A stretch of 64,000 nucleotides of DNA, taken from Planococcus citri (taxonomy: Eukaryota > Arthropoda > Insecta > Hemiptera > Pseudococcidae). How positions within the stretch are numbered: position 1 is the first letter of the stretch; every line of letters begins with the position of its first letter. The stretch lies in contig NC_088680.1 in assembly GCF_950023065.1 (NCBI RefSeq), forward strand, positions 22,184,559 to 22,248,558. The letters run 5' to 3'. This document shows, in pieces, positions 37,123 to 47,725 of the stretch. Made by a program: the position numbers and the translations under genes. The notes under the pieces are model-generated. The model had not been told where the DNA came from. It ran no database searches and saw only the letters and a list, made by a program, of their open reading frames with translations.

Positions 37123-37740
37123 TCTGTAACGCTATTTCGAAAACTCAGACCGCATCAAAACTACACGTCAGAATTTAGACTCTATAGGAGTTGGAAACAG
37201 AATTTTTACAAAATTTTTGAAAATTTCATTCAAATTCAGAAATTTTTATCACTATTTACAAAACGTTATCAAAGCACATGAATTCAGGGCGTGTCAATCG
37301 ACCATTACGTCGAATGAACAAATTGAATCGAGCTTGCATTTTGGATTTTCATTTTCATTTTTTTTGCAGGAAAAGCTGGTCATGTGAAATTTACTTTAAT
37401 ACAATTTTATTCTTACTTTCATTCAATTAACAATTAAAAGAATATAATTATATTTCACTCCACTTGTTTTAGTTGTTTTATATTTTTTTATCGAATTTAA
37501 AAATTAGCCCGAAGAATTTACAGTTTGAACTCCTAAATAATTAAAATAGTCACACAGAATAGTTTTTGCGTTTTACAACTTACAACACTGTTTTTCCGGC
37601 GTGCTCATTTTTTATCAAAAAATAATTTTCCAAAATTTTTAGAAATTTGAATCAATTTTGAATTTTAGAAATCTTTTTCGTAAAGTCTCCATTTGCTCTC
37701 AAGTGAATTCGTGTGAAAATAATGTGTACTTCGCTGTAAA
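37123..37740. promoter_or_regulatory. Shared HYPK/DDX52 promoter region
   Basis: 618 bp separate the two divergent start codons. No TATA box is obvious. The region probably holds both promoters and short 5' UTRs (inference from layout). Confidence 0.5.
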
Positions 37741-40387
37741 ATGGATACCGACGATATTTTTGCTAAATTATCTTTTGGAGCAGTATTCCATAAAACTCCA
37801 TCAAAGAAAACACCAAGTACCAAAATCGAGGTAAAATATCAGACTGTAAGCTTCACTTTATTACTCTACTATTTCATATCTGATTATATTTGATTTTTTA
37901 AAGCAGGTAAAATCAGAACCATCTATAAAATCTGAACCTGAACCTGAACCAGAACCACAGTCAAGTGATGAAGGTTCTAAAAACATCACCCTACTGGGCA
38001 ATATCTCGAGTGAAAGTAACAAGAAGTCGTCTAAAAGCAAGAAGAAGAAAGCTCCCAAAGAAGACGTTGAGAAAAATAAACAACTTCTGACCGAAAAAGT
38101 AAGATTTCTTTTCTACGTTGATGTTCATTGTTGAATGATTATGATTCATTGATTTACTCTTATTTATCGTGTTACAGATAAATCATTTTCGTAATTTAAA
38201 CCATATTAATATCTCTGGCGAAAACATACCTAATCCGATCCAGAATTTCGATGAGTTGGCTGATCAATACGATGTGTCTACTAATCTCATTCAGAACGTA
38301 AAAAACTGCGGGTATTCTTCTCCGACTCCTATTCAAATGCAAGCCATCCCCGTTATGTTGAAAGTAAATTGAAAACATTACAGAAAAGTAAAAAACGTTG
38401 ATTATTTTCGTTTTGGATGAAGTATTATTCATAATTGTTTTGATTTTACAGGGTAAACAAATCTTAGCTTGTGCGCCTACTGGATCTGGAAAAACAGCTG
38501 CTTTTCTTATACCAATCATACATCATTTAAATAGACCGAAGAATGTTGGATTTAGAGCTGTGATTATCAGTCCTACTCGAGAATTATCGCGTCAAACTTA
38601 CAGGTACTGTTTGCGATTAAAATCCTCGATATTTAGGAGAATTTCCACTACCTACGCTGTTTTATATTTTTTTTTACAGAGAATGTGAACGGTTATGCGA
38701 AGGTACAGATTTACGAATACATATCACTACCAAGATCAAAGATACGGTTAAAAAATCTGTTAGTGGAGCTGCGAATAAATATGGTAAATTTTGCAACAAA
38801 AAAAAAAGTAACAAATTCGTCGTGTAGTTGACTCCAATGAAATTCTAACGTGATTATTTTCAGATATTCTTGTTACTACTCCGAATAGATTAGTGTATCT
38901 GTTGAATCAAGAACCTCCCTCGATATCTCTCAAAAGGTATGCTATTATTTGTACATCTATTGGGCAATTTTGTTTCTACTTTAAAGCTTGATAATTTGAA
39001 ATTTTTTCATAGCGTTGAGTGGTTAATCATCGACGAATCCGATAAACTATTCGAAACTGGTATTCGAGGCTTTCGCGATCAATTAGCTGTGATATATCAG
39101 GCATGTGATTCTACAAATATCAAACGAGCCATGTTCAGTGCCACTTATACCACCGAAGTAGCTAAATGGAGCAGAAAAAACCTCAAAGATTTGGCACTGG
39201 TTACCATAGGACATAGGTAAACTCGCTAGAAATTTCTACTGATGGGAAATGAACAATAATCTGATAAATATTTCGATATTGTGCAGGAATACGACAGTGG
39301 AAAGTGTAGAGCAACAGTTGATTTATGTAGGAAAAGAAGAAGGCAAATTGATCGCTATGAGAGATCTGATTCGTCAAGTTAGTAAAGCTTAGTCTTTTCG
39401 TTACGTGAAAAAAATACCAATCACGTGGTATTAATTATTTTTCTTTTAGGGAATTTCTCCTCCAGTGCTCATTTTTCTTCAGTCGAAAGAAAGAGCTCGA
39501 GAATTATTTCAAGAATTATTATACGATGGAATAAACGTCGACGTTATTCACGCTGATCGTACCCAGTTGCAGGTTATTATCTTTATTTCAACCATTTGTT
39601 TCATTTGTATCATTTTTGTCAACTGTTTATTTAATTTTTCAGCGAGACAATGCAGTGAAAGCCTTCCGTGAAGGTAAAATTTGGGTACTGATTTGTACAG
39701 AATTATTAGGACGTGGTATCGATTTCAAGGGTGTCAATTTAGTAATCAATTACGATTTTCCACCTACAGCTATTTCGTATATACACAGAATAGGTACATG
39801 AATCCTTTTTTCTATGGCTGAATGCTTTTTGGAAGCACTTTCTAACATTCTATGATAATTTCAGGAAGAACTGGTCGTGCTGGTAGAAAAGGAAAAGCTG
39901 TTACATTTTTCACCGATGATGATGCTCCTTATTTAAAAAGGTAACTTTCGAACGATTCAGTCGTAATTTATGTCGAGTGTGATACCCAGTTCTTCCATTT
40001 CATTTTGAATGTGTTTTTTTTTTCATTTCAGTGTTGTTAATGTAATGAAAGAGTCCGGTTGTGAAGTACCAGAATTTATGCTTTCGTTGAAAAAAATACA
40101 TAAAAAGATTCGTAAGAAAATGGAAACTAAATTGCCAGATCGTGGAGATGTTGCATCTAAACCTCACCGTTACAAGTAATTTTCGAAAAAAGAACCTAAT
40201 AGAATGGCGAATTATGATACGAGTATTTATTCATGTCGTGTGTTTCAGGTCCTTCTTGGATAAACAGAAGAAAGAAAAGCTTGGAAAAACTGAAAATACC
40301 ACTCAAAATGATGCGAAGAAAACGAAGAAAAGGAAAAATAAAAATCAAGATGTAAATAACGATAAAATAAAGAAAAAGAAAACCTAG
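37741..40387 (+). CDS. DDX52: DEAD-box RNA helicase DDX52 (yeast Rok1 orthologue)
   Basis: ATP-dependent RNA helicase needed for 18S rRNA processing in the nucleolus. Thirteen exons: 37741-37830, 37907-38098, 38178-38363, 38452-38603, 38680-38783, 38864-38936, 39013-39216, 39287-39377, 39450-39572, 39643-39793, 39865-39940, 40032-40175, 40249-40387. All junctions are GT-AG, giving 574 residues. Motifs: Q-motif region GYSSPTPIQMQAIP, motif I APTGSGKT (164-171), Ia PTREL (197-201), II DESD (273-276, the family's usual variant of DEAD), III SAT (308-310), LLGRGIDFKGV and VI HRIGRTGR (453-460). The tail is lysine-rich and nuclear-type. The region after the first exon has a Glu-Pro run. The acceptor at 37907 could instead be 3 bp upstream. 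Confidence 0.95.
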
Positions 40388-40665
40388 CTTTGTAGTTTTT
40401 ATGGGGGGCTTTATAATCCTTTTTTTTACCCAGGCATCTGCTCATCTGTTGAACTTCGATGTAAAATTTTCAGCTGTGATATTGCTCGTCAATTTATTGG
40501 TGATCTTTCCAATTTAAAACAACTTATCAAAATTTATTTTAGAACCTATTTCGTTCTCAAATTTTTATTTTTGAATTTTTATTTCTTCTAAAATTTCTTT
40601 ATTTTTCCACATTTACAAAATAATTTATATTTTTGCAACACTGCTGCGCATGGTCAAAAAATGTA

Positions 40666-40671
40666 AATAAA
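40666..40671 (+). terminator. Poly(A) signal of DDX52
   Basis: AATAAA about 280 bp after the DDX52 stop and just before the foldback element at 40738. Confidence 0.6.
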
Positions 40672-40737
40672 CACTGGAATTTTTATCAGATGCTGAACAA
40701 AACACTATAAACAGATTTTTGTTTCTTGAGTACGAAT

Positions 40738-40934
40738 AGGGTACTGAAATAGGGGGTATGCTGATAGGCCGGCCATGTTTGCTCAGCGAAACAAAGTTTT
40801 CAGGGTGAAACGTCAGGGGGGAAATGTGAATTTACGTGAATACATATTTCCCCCCTGACGTTTCACCCTGAAAACTTTGTTTCGCTGAGCAAACATGGCC
40901 GGCCTATCAGCATACCCCCTATTTCAGTACCCTA
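40738..40934. mobile_element. Young foldback MITE with 9-bp target duplication
   Basis: About 88-bp arms (40738-40825 and 40846-40933) are perfect inverted repeats starting AGGGTACTGAAATAGGGGG, with a 20-nt loop. The host word AGTACGAAT flanks both sides (40729-40737 and 40935-40943). Long inverted repeats with a 9-bp duplication suggest a Mutator-like family, though an 8-bp reading (hAT) is possible. It lies 75 bp before the SAC3D1-like start codon. Confidence 0.9.
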
Positions 40935-41009
40935 AGTACGAATGTACGATTCATTTTCAAATGAGGAAAATAATATTGAGTAAATCTTAAAAAAATTGAA
41001 TCAAGAAGT

Positions 41010-42523
41010 ATGACAGAAGCAGAAGATGTTGACCGTATCGAGGCGAAATGCATGCAAATGTGTCCTGCCAGCGAATGCATCAAGTAATCAAAATACAATT
41101 TCTCTCAAATGTAAATATATTGTATCAATCATAAAATCTCATTTGCCCGAATTAAATTACGTAGAAGAGAAAAGGAACGACTCATACACATCTTGGAGAC
41201 CGATCCTCAAAACACCAGTAAGACAAGAATAGCAGAAAAATGCCGAATGATAAAATCCTATCGCAGATCTGCAGCTGGACAAGAACTCACCAAACCTGAG
41301 TTATTACGACCACCTGCAATCCTTTTACAAACTCTCGACTATATTTTCAACAAGTAATACCTCATTCAACTGGTATAATCCTCATTATTTGAGATATATT
41401 CGAATGAAACTGACTTGTATTTTAATTCTAGTGTAATACACGACGATCGAGTATCCAAAATAGCTTTATATAATTTCATCGACGATAGACTACGTTCGAT
41501 CAAACAAGACGGAATTGTTCAGAGACTAGCACCGGAAACCTGGTTCCAGGTTCTTGTACCCATAGTTCATTTCTACGTGTATTCTGCTTATACGTAAGTA
41601 ATCGAATCGTCCATTTTAATTTGATGTGGGATTTTCTGCTATTTGTAATAATTCTACGATATGTTCTCAGGTTTTGTGAAGAATCACCGAATAATTTTGA
41701 CCCAAAACTGAATAACGATCAGCTCATAGATTGTTTAACCAGATTCATTAAATTATACGAAGATCATCCTTCGCCAAAATATACCGATTCTTATGCAAAA
41801 ATAGAAGCTTTGTACTTGATCGTCAATTTCGATAAAGTGGAAATTATTAATCGTGCTGTTCTGCTGGAATTACCGTAAGATTTTCACGTATTCTAATTTG
41901 AACTGCACGAAGGCATTCTATAGTACGAGGAATGAATTTTTTTAGACATCAAGATTTTCAAGATACTGTGAAATTAGTGCTCAAAAGTTACACGAATAAT
42001 TACTGTGATGTTTTTCGATCGCTGCCTTTTATGTCTTTATTACCAGCTTGTTTATTTGTTGCTCTTCATTTGAATAAAATACGAAGGTAAAGAGTATCGT
42101 TTGCTGGGTAATTTATTTTATATTTCTATTTCTTAATGTTTCTAATTGGAATCTTCGAATTCAGACGAGCTTTAGAAACGATGTCTTTCGCCTACTCGAG
42201 TAAAAAAACCGAATACCCGATCTCAAAACTGAAACCAGATTTATTATTCAATTCGTGGGACGAGGCAATAAAGGAATGTCAGTTCTACGGAATCGTCGTC
42301 AATTCCGAAAATAACGTACAATTCTCCAAACGCATACTGAATTCTGAGGTAAAAATAATTAAATAATCAATAACCTTCGATTTAAAAAAATATATTCATT
42401 CGTTTGACAATATTTTCCCTTAATTTACAGGCCAACCCACGAAGATTACAACACCTAGATACAAAATTAGCGAAAATCTCACTACCAAATCTTATACTTG
42501 AAATCGAAATAAATAACTTATAA
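41010..42523 (+). CDS. SAC3D1: SAC3/GANP-domain protein (SAC3D1-like)
   Basis: Seven exons: 41010-41083, 41165-41353, 41432-41593, 41671-41874, 41946-42086, 42165-42348, 42431-42523, giving 348 residues. The start MTEAEDVDRIEAKCMQMCPA, the REKERLIHILE helix and KSYRRSAAG match the N-terminal signature of the SAC3/GANP/Leng8 family. YRRSAAG corresponds to the EYSR..A element, followed by the LRPPAILLQTLDYI segment and a helical PCI-like region. Short members (SAC3D1/SHD1) act in centrosome and spindle function; larger members act in mRNA export, so the precise role is inferred. The second exon has a poor pyrimidine tract, and an acceptor 3 bp later (41168) would delete one arginine. It converges tightly with NAXE. 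Confidence 0.88.
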
Positions 42524-42531
42524 TTTATAAT

Positions 42532-43305
42532 TTAATCTTGCGAATTTATTCTCAAGTAACCCTGTGTTCCTGGATACTGAGGCAGCTTGAGATCGTATTT
42601 AGTTTGTAAACTCGGTGGAACGAATCTTCCACCTAAATAGTGATACTTTCCGGTGAAAAATTTAGCACACAGTTTCGGTGCTGTCAGCGATATAAGAAAT
42701 TCAGGATGGAAATTATCACTCGAAGGACCAGTTTCTACATTCCAACCGCTAGGAATATCGATACTACAAATCGGAGTTTTGGTGTTCTTCAAGCATTCCA
42801 ATATACTTTCGTATTCTTTCCTAGGAGGTGGTTTATAACTGAATCCAAATAACGCATCGACGACTAAATCGTATCCATTCAATTCGTCCAAAGATGGCTG
42901 AGCGTTTAATAGATTTACTCCGGTGGCTATACTTTGAGTCAAGAGGTTCTCGAACATTGGGATATTCTTTTTACCAGGATAGAATATGGTTGTATTGTAC
43001 CCAAATAGTGTTAAATGTCGAGCACATACGAGTCCATCTCCTCCATTGTTGCCCGGACCGCAATATACGACAACTTTTGAAGCTTTAGGGTAAGCTTCTG
43101 CGATAGCACAAGCTACACTCAAGCCGGCTAGTTCCATTAGTTGTTCGACGCTGTATTTGTACTCGTTGAAGAGTTGTTGGTCGATTTCGATGGCTTCTTG
43201 TTGATTCAGGTATTTCACCATGGTTGCAGATGTCGTGGATATGTTTCGAGAAGCTATCGCAGTTTTTGAGAGAATTAAAAAACCGAATTTTAAAATGTTC
43301 AGCAT
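42532..43305 (-). CDS. NAXE: NAD(P)H-hydrate epimerase
   Basis: Interconverts R- and S-NAD(P)HX so that the dehydratase can repair damaged NAD(P)H. An intronless gene of 257 residues. YjeF_N-domain features: an N-terminal helix with QQEAIEIDQQLFNEY, GPGNNGGDGLVCARHL (phosphate/nucleotide loop), DLVVDALFGF and ICSIDIPSGWNVETG, with the catalytic Asp in the SIDIPSG segment. The first about 25 residues are hydrophobic and basic with S/T (a likely mitochondrial presequence). Met29 would give a cytosolic form, as in other animals. Its stop codon lies 8 bp from that of the SAC3D1-like gene on the other strand. Confidence 0.95.
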   Translation of the reverse strand: MLNILKFGFLILSKTAIASRNISTTSATMVKYLNQQEAIEIDQQLFNEYKYSVEQLMELAGLSVACAIAEAYPKASKVVVYCGPGNNGGDGLVCARHLTLFGYNTTIFYPGKKNIPMFENLLTQSIATGVNLLNAQPSLDELNGYDLVVDALFGFSYKPPPRKEYESILECLKNTKTPICSIDIPSGWNVETGPSSDNFHPEFLISLTAPKLCAKFFTGKYHYLGGRFVPPSLQTKYDLKLPQYPGTQGYLRINSQD

Positions 43306-43930
43306 TTAATAGGTATACGCGAAATTGTGATTCAGTCAAGAAGTACACGTTTGAAAGGCGAAATGATCGTATTTGAATTTAATGAGTACATTTTTCGTGA
43401 AACTTTCATTAAAATCTGACCGGAATGTGTTTTGAAATACTGTTATCAACGTTATCAGTCAGCACTCAGCAGCTGATCGTGGTGAATGAAGGGTAGGAGG
43501 GGAATGAAGAGACAAAGGTCAAGGTCACCTCAATGTAAACACAATCTGATTATTGAATTCATAAATTGAAATCTGAAATTCAGAAATTGATTTCATTGAT
43601 TTTATTGATTTTCTATTTTTGTTCCTTTCCAACGCTACAGAAAATCTGTGGCTGAAGCCCTTCGCTGAAATCGAAACAAGACCAAAATTACCGACTGAAT
43701 TTAATTACGATGAAAATTGAAAATTCACTGCCCGAGCTCAAAGGCCGAATGAACAAAAAATGATCGGATGATTCGAATCTCAACTCATAACCCAAGATGA
43801 TATAAGTTATAAGATCACACCAGCCTGAGATGTTTCCTGGATCAAAATTTGATTTGAACCGTTTGAACAGAGGTTCAAGTTTTTATCGGATAATTAGGAC
43901 TATTCAAATCTGATCAGACCTGTTTAATAA
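43306..43930. other. NAXE upstream region
   Basis: Probable promoter and 5' UTR of NAXE, with a moderate-GC patch at about 43,430-43,540. No gene is recognised. The first base-rich repeat DNA begins near 43,930. Confidence 0.4.
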
Positions 43931-46100
43931 AGGTCAAATTCGCAGTGCTCGTACTTGACTTTTTTTCAACAAAAAAAAGTAACTTCGATAGGTACTTAGA
44001 CGAAAAAACTCGAAAAAGTAAACAAAAAAATGGAAAAACGAGAACCAAACAAAAAAAATCACCAAAACAGCGACAGCCAGAACGTTGAAATGCTGTGGTT
44101 TTAAATTTCAAAAAGTGTAACCATTTAGAAAATTGGAACTTTCTGATGAAAAAGCGAGTCTTTTTGCAATGTTTTGTAAAAAAAAAAATTAGCAATTTTG
44201 TTTAAAATCAAAAATATTTTGGCAATTTTTAGCAAAAAGCAAGACTCTGGCAATTTCAGCACAAAGTAGAACGGTTTGATAATTATTGGCAACAATTAAA
44301 AAGTGATATTTTGGCAATTTCTGAAAAAAATGGAGACTTTTAGGGATGGACATTGGACAGCTAAAAGATGTAACTTTTGGCTTTAGCTTTTGGCTTTCAA
44401 AAATCCCAAACTTCCTCAGCTTTCAGCTTTTAGCTTTCAGCTTTTCAAATTTTTTTAAATAAAGTGAATTGAAATGAAAATGAAAACAAACAACTTACAA
44501 CGAAAAAAAAACAGGGTTGTTCGTGTTCAAAACACGTTTAAAACAAATAAAAAAACAAAACAACGTGTTTTAAACAACAAAAAAAAACGTTTTTTTATCG
44601 TTTCAAACGTGTTTTTTTTCAGTTTGTTGTTGAAAAAGAAGTGGAATTGATTGAATGAACTGCATTTTTTATACTTTCATTTTTCTTCTGATTTTGTGTT
44701 TTGATTTCAATTTTTCAATATTTTAATTTAAACAAAAAAAAAGTTTTTGTTTTTTTAAACACGTTTTTTGTACAGTCCTGAAAAAAATACGAAAAAAAAC
44801 TGAAACTTGAGAAAAGTAAAATGTGAAAATCAAGAAAAAAAACTCAAACAGAAACTGAGCCAAATGAATTTGTAAAAAAGCTGAAATAAAGCTGAATAAA
44901 CAAAGTTTTTGGCTTTAGCTTTCAAAAATCCCAAACTTCCTCAGCTTTCAGCTTTTAGCTTTTAGCTTTTAGCTAGCTTTCCATCCCTCGAGACTTTTGG
45001 GTAATTTTTGGAAAAAACGAACTCTTTGGAAATTTTTGAAACAAAATGAAAATTTTTGCAACTTCTGGCAAAAAAATCATTTCTTTGGCAAAATGCGACA
45101 CTTTGAAATTATTTTTAACAAAAGAAAGGGCTTTTGACAATTTTTGCGAAAAAGCAAGACTTTTGTACAGTTTTTGTAAAAAAAATAAAATAAAATAAAT
45201 AAAAATCAGACTTTTTTAGGATTTTTTTGAGAAAAATCGACAATTTTGAAATTATTTTGTTGAAAAACGAGAATATTCGACAATTTTTGGAAAAAAGCAA
45301 GACTTGAACATGAACAATTTCATTTCAGAAAAAAGCAGGACTTTCTAACAAAATGTTAAAAAACTGAAAAGGTATACTCGCTGTAAGTATACTTCTTGGA
45401 AATTTCTGGCAGATGAGCGAGACTTTTGGATAATTTTTGAAAAATAAAGAAGTTCTTTATACATTTTGCTAAAAAATGAGAATTTTTGTCAAAAAGCAAA
45501 AATTTGACAATATTAGCCGATAGTGGGACCTTTTGGGAATTATTGATAAAGGACAAAGAACTAAAAACAGATAATTAATTACTTTTTGCAATTTCTGGCA
45601 GAAAAGCGAGGCTTTTGGATAACTTTTAGGGAGCAAATCAGCGAGAAAATCTTCAGCAATTTCACTTGCTAATGAGAACTTTTTTGACTTTGGTGATTTT
45701 TGCTAAAAAAAAACAAAACTTTCCAATTCCTAAAAAATTAGACCATTTCTTGACAATTTTTGGAAAAAAGCTAAACTGGAAAGTTTTTTAGTTGAAAAAA
45801 AATAAAAACTTTGAAATTTTTCATTTTTGAGGAAAATTGACAATTTTTTGCTAGAAACGATGCTATTTTGAATAACAATTTTTAGCAAGGGCAAAAAAGT
45901 GAAATTTTGGTTGAAAAAAATTTTTTTAAATGGAGACTATCGGATTTTTTTTTGTTTTTGAGGAAATTGACAATTTTTTGCAAGAAACGAGGCTATTTTA
46001 GTAATTTTAACACTATGTGAGATTTTTGGCTTCTTTTGGCAGAAAGCACCAAAACCGAAAATGAGACATACAATTTTAGCAAAAGGCAGGTTGGGAGAGA
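43931..46100. repeat. Degenerate tandem repeat, CAATTTTTGGCAAAAAGCGAGACTT-like in about 40-bp steps
   Basis: Dozens of poorly conserved units combine GACAATTTTTGG, AAAAAGC(A/G)AGA and CTTTTGG. The left edge (GCTCGTACTTGACTTTTTTT and AAAGTAACTT at about 43,943-43,986) resembles the ends of the elements at 22.9 and 60.6 kb. The array is split by the hAT-type element at 44,341-44,989. Minus-strand open frames here are F/K-rich by-products. Confidence 0.65.
44341..44989. mobile_element. hAT-type MITE with internal AGCTTTT repeats
   Basis: The left end TAGGGATGGA and the inverted right end (TCCATCCCTC) bound 649 bp. The 8-bp host word GAGACTTT flanks both sides (44333-44340 and 44990-44997), as in hAT elements. 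Inside each end lie runs of GCTTTTA/GCTTTCA and the shared word AATCCCAAACTTCCTCAGCT in the same orientation. No transposase is present. Confidence 0.85.
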
Positions 46101-47725
46101 GTAAAAGAGTTGAATTGTTCACTTATTGACATTATTAGCTTTTTGTTCCTCAAGATTCAAGATGCATAAAAATATTGAATTTTTTTAAATTAAAAAAAAT
46201 ATGATAATAATCTCCCAAGTGATCGAATCGATCTTGAAAATCATTTAAAATTACCACTAATTTCCACTGAATCGTCTCTGATTGCGGACAAATTCGATAA
46301 AGCTCACCTAATCTAAAATTCAATCAGGGCTTACTCCTCGTTCGCACCAATTTCTTCACACCAAACGCACGAAATCACATTCAAAAATTATCCAATTAAA
46401 CAAAAAACGACTCCTTCGTTAATTTTATAACTTCATTTAATCGTAAATTATACATATGTGCAAATACATTTACATCTGTTCAAAATAGACACACTATATT
46501 TACATCGACAGATTTTATGGATAAAATTAAAGTTTAAAATTACAATAAAACAACTTACATCGGTATACGCAATTAAATAGTCGAACATAGTAACACAATA
46601 AATAATAATTTAGTACTTCGTCGTACAACCGAACGAATTTTAGACCATGTTTTTCCTTAAAATATGCTCAGAACATCGTAATACAAAATCACTCGCACAC
46701 TACAAAAACACAAAACGACTACTCAAGTTTACAAGTGTTTTTTTTTCGCTTTCTTTTTCAAGAATCAGCTTAAATACTCTTCTAGAGTCTTTATTATTTT
46801 TTGCTCAAAGCTATAGGCGTAGATAGACTTTATTATCCGTATAAATTGTATTAGGTAATAGGTATATTTTGCAGAAATTATCAAAAGAACACTTTGTATA
46901 CGCTCAAAAATTAAAAACAGACAAACAATAAATAAATCACATGCTCAAAAAAATATTGAAAAAATAAATAAAAATAAAACAGAAGTTAAAAATCCAGCAT
47001 AATCTAATAAATGCCATCGATATATAGAAAAAAAAGAAAAAAGAAACAGGTAAATACGGAACACACTTGAGTGAAAAAAAATTCCTACGACGAATTCACT
47101 ATATATGTAGTCGAATCGATGAAAGAAACCGGTCTCAAAAATCATTACTGAATTACTCCTGATTAATCATCTAGATCGTTGAAAATGGTTTTTTTAAAAA
47201 CATTTCTTCCGAATAAGCCCCCCCAAAAAAAAGAACAAGTAAATGAAATCACTTTCGAATAAAATCAAGACTATATCAATTCAACTCTACCTATGCTTAA
47301 ATACTGTAGTTCATAAGATAAATTCATGTATTATATCATCTATTTCAACGAAGGACAAAAAAATACGCCAGAGATCAGAGTACGTACTCTCTGAACCCTT
47401 ACACCAAAATAGAAAAAGAATCGGATACTCGGTCGGGGAGAAACGAGACTAACACCTCAATTATCGAGCAACGAGACAGGATAAGCTATTTTTTTTCATA
47501 CTGGTTCGAAAAATTTGAAACATTCCTCACCAGTTCGAAAAATAAATCGTTGCGTAGAATAGAAACATAGAAATCTAAACGCTTTCACCTCGCAGCTCTC
47601 GTAGTCGTGCCAGACGATTGGCAATTCATCTTCGAAGACATTTGTTTATCGAGTTTTTGATCTAAGCCGTTTTGCCTGCGCATTTTCGAGCGATTAATCC
47701 ACAGACATAGGGATTTAATTAAACG
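46101..47725 (-). other. Probable 3' UTR and downstream region of KAT6
   Basis: Follows the KAT6 stop on the minus strand. Several TTTATT words (minus-strand AATAAA), for example at about 46,790 and 46,828, are candidate poly(A) signals. No other gene is recognised. DNA before about 46,430 may already be intergenic. Confidence 0.4.

Noticed and set aside
39013..39216. DESD in place of DEAD as a sign of a broken helicase
   Set aside because: DESD is the usual motif II of the DDX52/Rok1 family, and all other motifs are intact.
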